From: Phyto melanocephala
Taxonomy: Eukaryota; Arthropoda; Insecta; Diptera; Rhinophoridae
Reading direction: 5' to 3'
Assembly (NCBI GenBank): GCA_941918925.1
Contig: OW799237.1
Span: forward strand, 16,225,201-16,289,200
Length of the DNA: 64,000 bases
In this document: positions 59,778-64,000 of the stretch, piece by piece
Layout of the letters: each line of letters starts with the position of its first letter
Numbering within the stretch: position 1 is the first letter of the stretch
The notes under the pieces: model-generated
Database searches by the model: none
Told to the model about the DNA's origin: nothing
The model's input: only the letters and a program-made list of their open reading frames with translations
Program-made: the position numbers and the translations under genes

Positions 59778-61132
59778 TATACCCTTCACACAGTGAAAAA
59801 GGGTATATATAGGTTTGTCATTCCGTGTGAAATTTCTACAATTTTCATTTCCGACCCCATAAAGTATATATTTTCTGAAAGCTTATGAATAGAGGAGTCG
59901 ATTAAGCCCTGACCGTCTGTCCGTCTGTCCGTCTGACCGTCTGTCCGTGTGTATGTTGAAATCAACTTTTTGAAGCCCCCCGACATAGGTTGGACCCGGG
60001 TAAGGTATTAAAATATCAGAAATATTCGGGAGTAGATCGGTATTGAAAATCAGAAACATCGGTACATAAACAACTGAGATATGAGCAAAAACCCACGACC
60101 ACCTCGATTTTCTTTTCATAAAAACAACATTACAACAACAACATACATACATACAAACGTGTATACTGGTTAGAGAAAACGTGGCATCGAATCCCAGCTG
60201 AGGCAAAAAAATTTTTTTTTTAATTTTTTTAAAATTTTTTTTTTTATTTTTTTTTTTTTTAATTTTTTATTTAATATATTATATATATTTTTATTATTAT
60301 TTTTTTTTATTTTTATACCCTTCACACAGTGAAAAAGGGTATATATAGGTTTGTCATTCCGTGTGAAATTTCTACAATTTTCATTTCCGACCCCATAAAG
60401 TATATATTTTCTGAAAGCTTATGAATAGAGGAGTCGATTAAGCCCTGACCGTCTGTCCGTCTGTCCGTCTGTCCGTCTGACCGTCTGTCCGTGTGTATGT
60501 TGAAATCAACTTTTTGAAGCCCCCCGACATAGGTTGGACCCGGGTAAGGTATTAAAATATCAGAAATATTCGGGAGTAGATCGGTATTGAAAATCAGAAA
60601 CATCGGTACATAAACAACTGAGATATGAGCAAAAACCCACGACCACCTCGATTTTCTTTTCATAAAAACAACATTACAACAACAACATACATACATACAA
60701 ACGTGTATACTGGTTAGAGAAAACGTGGCATCGAATCCCAACTGAGGCAAAAAAATTTTTTTTTAAATTTTTTTAAAATTTTTTTTTTAATTTTTTTTTT
60801 ATTTTTTTTTGTTTTTTTTAACATACATACGTGAATTTACTGTTATTGCATGACTACACGTTGTGAAGGGTATATAAGATTCGGCACGGCCGAATATAGC
60901 GCTTTTACTTGTTTTTTTTTTAATTTTTTTTTTATTTTTTTTTTGTTTTATATATATTATATATGTATATAATAATTTTTTTTTTTTTAATTTTTTTTTA
61001 AATTTTTTTTTTATTTTTTATTTTTTTTTTGTTTTTTTTTAACATACATACGTGAATTTACTGTTATTGCATGACTACACGTTGTGAAGGGTATATAAGA
61101 TTCGGCACGGCCGAATATAGCGCTTTTACTTG
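59778..61132 (+). mobile_element. Young family B element split by another B copy
   Basis: The 5' half (59778-60313) has TATACCCTTCACACAGTG, a GTCCGTCTG run one 8-bp unit shorter than its sister copies, GTGGCATCGAATCCCAGC and a T-rich tract. The 3' half (60912-61132) resumes in the T-rich tract with TATATATTATATATGTATA, then GTTATTGCATGACTACACG, the hairpin ATTCGGCACGGCCGAAT and CTTTTACTTG (61132). Removing 60314-60911 restores a B element almost identical to that at 26982. Confidence 0.9.
60314..60911 (+). mobile_element. Young family B element nested in B
   Basis: It is complete from TATACCCTTCACACAGTG to CTTTTACTTG with a shortened T-rich tract (about 60757-60818). It lies in the T-rich tract of the outer copy with T on both sides, fitting insertion between T residues as in Helentron/DINE elements. 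It differs from the outer and 26982 copies by very few bases (for example CCCAACTGAGG for CCCAGCTGAGG). Confidence 0.9.
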
Positions 61133-61669
61133 TTATTTCTTAGATTGTTAGGAACAAGATATAATATTTTTTTTTTAACTCGAACTTTTACTGACTGTAG
61201 CACAATTCACAATGTGGCAGATAAATTCTGCGACCAAAAAAAAAACGCCACATTGTTATTATTTTTTTATTATTTATTTTTCATAGACTTGTCTTTGAAT
61301 TAAAAAACGAAATTGGGATGATAGAAAAAAAAATTTGGAATGTGTCCTGCTACCAGGCGTTTAAGACGGCGTTACTTCGCCAAGCAGAGCAAGGGCAGAT
61401 ACTAAACGGCTTTATCATCGGGTCCCTCACCTTGAACGTAGATAATTGCTGCCATAAAAGGTGATCCTGCAGGTTTGTCAAGGAGCTTGTCGGCTCAAAT
61501 GGCTGCAAGCAACCAGTCACTAGATATAAAATGGCTTATCGATTTGAATTCATGTCCTTATCATATCTGTATATTAATTGCCAAGTTAATTTCATTTTAC
61601 GTAGTTTAGGCTTACATTATACAAACGATTTCAATAAAAAAAAAGAATATACTAGGAAAGGAATTTCCG
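61133..61669. other. Spacer with an unrecognised GC-richer segment
   Basis: An inverted pair CAATGTGGC/GCCACATTG lies at about 61211 and 61247. At 61340-61540 the sequence is clearly less AT-rich than its surroundings (CCAGGCGTTTAAGACGGCG, CGCCAAGCAGAGCAAGGGC, GGTGATCCTGCAGG). It has no recognisable protein and may be a piece of a retroelement. It is not covered by the neighbouring B or non-LTR elements. Confidence 0.5.
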
Positions 61670-61681
61670 TGCAGATATGTA

Positions 61682-62502
61682 GGTTAGGTTAGATTCGGCA
61701 ACCGCCCAAAGGCATAGCTCCTCTGGCCGTCGTTATTCAGCTATCCTGTCTGTTTATAAAGGTGTGGATCTTTCCCAGATCAACTGTGGAAAGACTAGTT
61801 TTACTTTCCAGTATTCGCTGATCTAGAATCTGGTGTCTCAGGTCCCCGAATGCAGGACTCCTCCTCTTCCTCGTTATCGCAACTTCTGCAGAAGTTGTTG
61901 CAAGGGATATTTAGCCTTTTCGCATGTGTACCTATAGGCCAGTGTCCGGTAGTGACCGCTATGAGGTTCCTAAGGTGAATTCGGGGCATATTCACCGCAT
62001 ATTGCGCCCTATGCACATCCATGTCAGGCCAGATCTTTCTGGCTTCCAAGCAAGTGGGTTCTCTCACCCATCTCTGGCATCCAAATAAAATCGATGCGAG
62101 ATCAGCTGCTTAACCTGCGATAAGGGAATACCCAAAGTACAACTGGATTCAACTGAATCTAAGGTGGTACCAGCTTTTGCAAGTGCATCAGCTCTATTAT
62201 TACCATCAATATCCCAATGTCCTGGAACCCACTCAAGGGTAACCTTCGAATGTCTCGCTATCTCCTCAAGAGACACCTGGCATTCCTGGGAAATTCTCGA
62301 TGTGCTGTATACACTTTCCAGGGATTTAATAGCCGCCTTGCTGTCAGTAAATATATGAATATCCCTGCCATATACTCCATGATACTGGATCTGTTTCGCG
62401 GCTGTCTTAGTAGCCAATAATTTGGCATGTATCGCGCTACAGTTAGCCTCAGGGACAATTCCAAACCCAACTGGATAGAGAAGATATCACATCCAGTTCC
62501 AC
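61682..62502 (-). mobile_element. 5'-truncated non-LTR retrotransposon with 12-bp TSD
   Basis: The same 12 bp, TGCAGATATGTA, lies at 61670-61681 and 62503-62514. Between them on the minus strand is the 3' part of an RNase H-bearing non-LTR retrotransposon (R1/I/LOA/Outcast group rather than Jockey, which usually lacks RNase H). The 3' end, at 61682, is GAATCTAACCTAACC, with no poly(A). 5' truncation at 62502 is the usual result of incomplete target-primed reverse transcription. Confidence 0.87.
61744..62480 (-). pseudogene. RNase H and C-terminal domain of a non-LTR retrotransposon
   Basis: The minus-strand frame reads CSAIHAKLLATKTAAK, HIFTDSKAAIKSLES (about 62320-62365; the D in TDS is a catalytic position), VTLEWVPGHWDIDGNNRADA (about 62185-62240; the last D is catalytic) and LAKAG, a ribonuclease H fold that removes RNA from the cDNA hybrid during retrotransposition. 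After a break comes ETTCLEAR-type sequence (REPTCLEARKIWPDMD), LIAVTTGHWPIGTHAKRL and the zinc-binding CNNFCRSCDNEEEE, then a shift that deletes the last Cys/His part. A frame with SLSTVDLGKIHTFINR ends near 61744. Reverse transcriptase, endonuclease and the first catalytic Asp of RNase H are absent through 5' truncation. It is inactive. Confidence 0.88.
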
Positions 62503-62514
62503 TGCAGATATGTA

Positions 62515-62807
62515 CAAACTATAACCTTTTCTAATTGCTTCAACATTTGAGGGATAATAAGCTATTAAACTTGTTCCTAGCACATGCACAAGCTATATGT
62601 GTGTAAAAAAATAAAAAATGCTGATTTAAATTGTTTTTGCATAAAGAGTGCTTTAGTGAAAAAAAACCAACTCCGTAACACTTTAAACTTTCGTTTAATT
62701 TGAATAAGATGTGGTATTTATCTCAACATGAATATATTTCATTAATTTTAAAAATCCTTTAGACCGTAATAAGCATGTTTTAATTTTTCAATAGAATTAA
62801 GATTAAA
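62515..62807. other. AT-rich spacer
   Basis: Nothing recognisable lies between the retrotransposon and the A element. Confidence 0.5.
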
Positions 62808-64000
62808 CAAGTAAGAGCACTATATTCGGCTGTGCCGAATTTTTTATACCCACCACCAATTTTGTGTACATTTAAAGCACAATATTTATTATTTTGTTAA
62901 TCATTATGGATAATCTCTTTATAATAAAATATGTATCACTTTCTTTGTAGAGGGTGGTTAAATTTTAAGGGCCCATGTTGAAGATGAGCCACACAAACAA
63001 CAAGTTTTTTTTGCATTTCATTTGACATTTCTCAATCTCAGACCAACTTAAAAGTGAAAAGATACGCAAATGAGCAACGCGTTAAAGTTACTCAGGTTTT
63101 TTATAAAAATGGGCGTTCAAGTCAAAATGCACTTTGTGCACTTTGTAATTCTTTTGATCAACATAATCGTTCAAATTCGTCCACAATCGGGAGAATTGTA
63201 AAAAATATTTAAATTTCTGCAAAACAGGTCTGTATAAAATGTTAGAAAATCTGTGAATGCCTTCTTAGTTCGTTGAATGGGAACCATTGCTGTTTTTTGC
63301 GATAGTGTGGCAAAAAATCAGTCAACATCGACTCATCATCATGCCCAACAATTGACCATCAACATTGTCATTGAAAATTTGGACCATCAGATAGAGGAGT
63401 GGCGCCAAGGATGGGGGCCGTTTGGCCGATATTTTGTAAAATACATAATTGAACCGTACAAATGTTATCATTACTAAAAGAAATAATAATAATTTCCTAA
63501 ATAATTTGTGTTTTATTTAAATTCAACATCGGCCCTTGAAATTTAACCACCCTTTATAACTTCGATATGCTACTAAAATGCTTTTGTTAATGTAGTCTTT
63601 TAGTAAAAGTGGGCGTTGAAGTAGGCATGTCAATAAAGTTTCTGCTAATAAATACAACTTAGACATTTCAATATAGTCCGTCCTTTATTTTCCCAAAAAC
63701 TTTGTCAATAGAGAAATTACATGAATTTAAGATAAACTGTTATATGGGAGGTAGGCGTTAAAGTGGGCGTGTCACCTAAACTTTTTGGCACAACAATTAA
63801 ATTGATTAGAAAGATATATGTAGCAAATTTCATCATCATACCTCTAAATTTGTCGGTTTTATGAGCTTTTAAATTTCATTAACGGTAGATAACGTGAAAA
63901 GTGGGCGTTATAGTAGGCGTGTCAAAGTTGTTTTTGCGAATGAGTACAACTTAGATGTTTCAATATAGCCCTTTATGATTCCAAAATCTATGTTAATAAA
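62808..64000 (-). mobile_element. Family A INE-1-like element, runs off the window
   Basis: It is in reverse orientation from CAAGTAAGAGCACTATATTC with the hairpin ATTCGGCTGTGCCGAAT and TATACCCACCACC, then GTATCACTTTCTTTG. The mariner-type MITE (62950-63554) interrupts it, then AACTTCGATATGCTAC and the inverse of the 288-bp-type unit with GTAGGCGTTAAAGTGGGCG blocks continue to the window edge. The 5' end is outside the window. Confidence 0.85.
62950..63554 (+). mobile_element. 605-bp mariner-type MITE copy 3, most complete
   Basis: The ends GAGGGTGGTTAAATTTTAAG and (inverse) AAGGGTGGTTAAATTTCAAG are flanked by TA (62948-62949 and 63555-63556). The left interior encodes a helix-turn-helix of DUF4817 type in the plus frame (RVKVTQVFYKNGRSSQNALC, about 63081-63140, then FDQHNRSNSSTIGRIV). 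After a break, the frame 63277-63477 reads SVAKNQSTSTHHHAQQL (second HTH) fused directly to VIENLDHQIEEWRQGW, the C-terminal end. The DDE catalytic region is deleted, so the element needed an outside transposase. The same fused structure in all copies shows one deletion event before amplification. Confidence 0.83.

Noticed and set aside
61682..61697. Telomeric TTAGG repeat
   Set aside because: There are only about two units, at the end of a retrotransposon and bounded by its target duplication.

Overview
This window is dipteran-type nuclear DNA. It is very AT-rich, full of long A/T tracts and CAA, GT and TATG microsatellites, and crowded with mobile-element relics. I find no intact host gene, no tRNA or rRNA gene and no CRISPR array. 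The repeats resemble the INE-1/DINE-1 (Helentron-type) elements of flies: they carry GTCCGTCTG runs, 'GACCCCATAAAGTATATAT' blocks, 'CCACGCCCAC' blocks and a 3' hairpin ATTCGGC-ACG-GCCGAAT followed by a CTTACTTG end. That points to a fly, probably a calyptrate such as a blow fly or house fly relative. The species is inference. The window is best read as intergenic or deep intronic sequence.

Three related INE-1-like families, which I label A, B and C, make up much of the repeat content. A (15991-19275, 56251-57435, 62808-64000) starts with a TATACCC-type end and holds a 288-bp tandem unit. B (13199-14462, 20687-21412, 26982-27769, 27812-28211, 35174-35885, 42790-43470, 53137-53866, 59778-61132 with another inside) is the youngest, with near-identical copies. 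C (11070-12290, 39668-40811, 52850-54157) is older. Two canonical Helitrons (33224-33729 and 48377-49093) are separate from these.

DNA transposons are the second layer. There are four decayed mariner-like transposase genes (29294, 31790, 45180, 49410), two piggyBac transposase fragments (3249, 30280) and a 1.08-kb hAT-type element with an 8-bp target duplication (57512). Small inverted-repeat elements have TAA, TTAA or TA target duplications (3033, 6188, 6514, 24631, 25458, 45704). One 5'-truncated non-LTR retrotransposon bounded by a 12-bp target duplication lies at 61682-62502.

The most unusual unit is at 13273-14054. It is a 782-bp element with 30-bp terminal inverted repeats and a perfect 8-bp target duplication, inserted into a B element. 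It carries an antisense fragment of the host gene reptin (RuvB-like 2) and is therefore a captured-gene (Pack-type) transposon. Second is a mariner-type deletion derivative that sits at one homologous site inside family A copies. A matching empty site in a third A copy proves the TA-flanked insertion and shows that the MITE has been carried as a passenger by A. Nesting is widespread: B in B, B in C, a MITE in a mariner gene, and a foldback in a MITE.

Between these units lie long stretches in which I see only AT-rich unique or low-complexity sequence. These are listed explicitly.
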